Shown piece after piece: positions 5,710 to 6,592 of a stretch of 6,592 nucleotides of DNA. The DNA is from Candidatus Woesebacteria bacterium (GTDB lineage: Bacteria > Patescibacteriota > Microgenomatia > UBA1406 > GWC2-37-13): assembly GCA_017993865.1 (NCBI GenBank), contig JAGOLU010000051.1, forward strand, positions 1 to 6,592, given 5' to 3'. The notes below the pieces were generated by a model. The model was not told the DNA's origin and did no database searches. It saw nothing but the letters and a program-made list of their open reading frames with translations. Positions within the stretch are counted from its first letter, which is position 1; every line of letters starts with the position of its first letter. The position numbers and the translations under genes are program-made.

Positions 5710-6513
5710 TTATTTCTGTAGTTCTCGCACAAGCTCTAGCACAAGCTCAATGGGCATAGCTAAGCCAAAGCCTTCGATCGGAGTTTCTTTATCAAACCAA
5801 CTAAACTTTGCGGTGTTCATGCCGACGATGCCGCACTCGTTAATAAGTGGGCCTCCCGAGTTGCCAGGGTTTATCGCCGCATCAGTTTGAACATACTTAA
5901 TATTGTCAGTTTGTGTATTAAAACGAGAGAATACCCCACGGGTGAATGCAGGTTCTATCTGATCGCGCTCCTTAGGCCACCCGACGGCGAATACTTCTTC
6001 GGCTTGTGCGAGTTTGTCACTGGTGAAAAATGGGCAGACAGGCAAATCTGTTCTCGCTTTGAGAAGGGCAATGTCATTTGTATCCGAAGACTTCACCAAG
6101 TCGAGTGGAACGACTTCCGTTCCAATGCGGGTGGAGAATGTGGTGCCGCCTTCGACCACATGTTTATTCGTGACAATGTAACCTTTCCCAATGCTAATCC
6201 CCGACCCGTGTGCTCGCTCTTGAACGATGATATAGGCGCACTTTTTGACTGCACTTACGGTTTCACCTATGTTGCATCCAGCGCGTGCATTCGTAAGCGA
6301 TGCACTAGCAATCTCAGCACTCTTTTTGGATTTGAGGTGCATCCTCCAGAGACTGGTGACCGTCACGAGCACGGTCCCCCCTACAATCACCCCTATGGCA
6401 AACGTAAGAAGAATAGTCTTAAGGGTGGTATCCTCCTGCACAACACCCATCTCAAGACTGTGCGGAAGTTTATTCGCATGGGTGTAAGGGTCGACGAGCG
6501 TGTTTGTGTTCAT
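5710..6513 (-). CDS. Membrane-anchored trypsin-like (HtrA/Deg family) serine protease, no PDZ domain
   Basis: A 267-aa protease of the S1C type. A short cytoplasmic N-terminus (1-30) is followed by one membrane segment (about 31-56), which should place the protease domain (about 80-267) outside the membrane. The catalytic triad is intact: H118 in TNKHVV, D147 in NDIALL, S219 in GNSGGP. The oxyanion region and the substrate-pocket strand near VGMNTAK (230-236) are also present. The chain ends right after the protease fold, so there is no PDZ domain, unlike classical DegP/DegS (about 350-470 aa). Four cysteines (80, 92, 160, 227) could form disulfides. The frame is open to an ATG at 6543; the ATG at 6513 is preferred because an extended -10 box precedes it, and one at 6450 is also possible. 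Likely role is quality control or processing of surface proteins; the substrate is unknown. Confidence 0.87.
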   Translation of the reverse strand: MNTNTLVDPYTHANKLPHSLEMGVVQEDTTLKTILLTFAIGVIVGGTVLVTVTSLWRMHLKSKKSAEIASASLTNARAGCNIGETVSAVKKCAYIIVQERAHGSGISIGKGYIVTNKHVVEGGTTFSTRIGTEVVPLDLVKSSDTNDIALLKARTDLPVCPFFTSDKLAQAEEVFAVGWPKERDQIEPAFTRGVFSRFNTQTDNIKYVQTDAAINPGNSGGPLINECGIVGMNTAKFSWFDKETPIEGFGLAMPIELVLELVRELQK

Positions 6514-6522
6514 ACAGACTAC

Positions 6523-6531
6523 ATCGTAACA
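6523..6531 (-). promoter_or_regulatory. Possible extended -10 box of the protease gene
   Basis: On the minus strand TGTTACGAT (6531-6523) fits TGn plus a -10 hexamer matching TATAAT at four positions. It ends 9 nt before the ATG at 6513, so a leaderless or nearly leaderless transcript is possible. No clear -35 box is seen. It is weak and given mainly because it helps choose the start. Confidence 0.3.
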
Positions 6532-6541
6532 CAATTTATGC

Positions 6542-6557
6542 ATGATCTACAGATCAT
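6542..6557. repeat. 16-bp dyad upstream of the protease gene, possible operator
   Basis: ATGATCT-AC-AGATCAT is a perfect inverted repeat with 7-bp arms and a 2-bp centre. It lies about 30 bp upstream of the protease start, close to where a promoter is expected. It may bind a dimeric regulator. A dyad of this size can also arise by chance in several kilobases, so the functional reading is uncertain. Confidence 0.35.
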
Positions 6558-6592
6558 TACCGTACCCTCTCCCAACTCTCAACAGGCCCATC

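Noticed and set aside
5727..5750. Tandem repeat of GCACAAGCTC near the end of the protease gene
   Set aside because: It encodes the helical C-terminus with repeated Leu-Val-Glu-type residues and is explained by the coding sequence.

Overview
The window reads like a chromosomal stretch from a small-genome, moderate-GC bacterium, most likely of the Patescibacteria/CPR (Parcubacteria-like) group. That placement is an inference. It rests on short intergenic regions, the lack of any convincing Shine-Dalgarno sequence before any gene, two genes whose -10 box lies exactly 7 nt before the ATG (leaderless architecture), and the flavour of the proteins. No rRNA or other phylogenetic marker is present to prove it.

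Layout, left to right: a tRNA-Pro(UGG) on the minus strand, cut by the left edge; a membrane-anchored thermonuclease-family nuclease (+, 110-700); a YibE/F-family membrane protein (-, 726-1817); a ClpB-type disaggregase that lacks the usual N-terminal domain (+, 1966-4104); a small protein of unknown function (-, 4159-4629); an exodeoxyribonuclease III/ExoA-type AP endonuclease (+, 4897-5703); and a membrane-anchored HtrA-like serine protease without a PDZ domain (-, 5710-6513). Strands alternate strictly, so no two neighbours form an operon. Each gene has its own promoter region, and the three convergent pairs end 6 to 54 nt apart.

The regulatory regions hold the most interesting material. 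The 148-nt gap between the YibE/F gene and clpB carries back-to-back promoters. Across the predicted clpB transcription start lies a 27-bp inverted repeat with the spacing and 14 of 18 arm positions of a CIRCE (HrcA) operator, which would make clpB a heat-shock gene repressed by HrcA. The 267-nt gap between the unknown gene and the AP endonuclease gene holds a 68-bp REP-like palindromic element with perfect 11-bp terminal arms and a degenerate second unit. It also holds a promoter whose 17-bp spacer consists largely of a (GA)6 microsatellite, a layout known from phase-variable promoters.

Functionally this is a maintenance and cell-surface neighbourhood: protein disaggregation (ClpB), extracytoplasmic proteolysis (HtrA-like), DNA base-excision repair (ExoA/Xth) and probable surface nucleic-acid degradation (SNase). 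I see no defence island, phage, CRISPR array or biosynthetic cluster, and no clearly novel multi-gene system.
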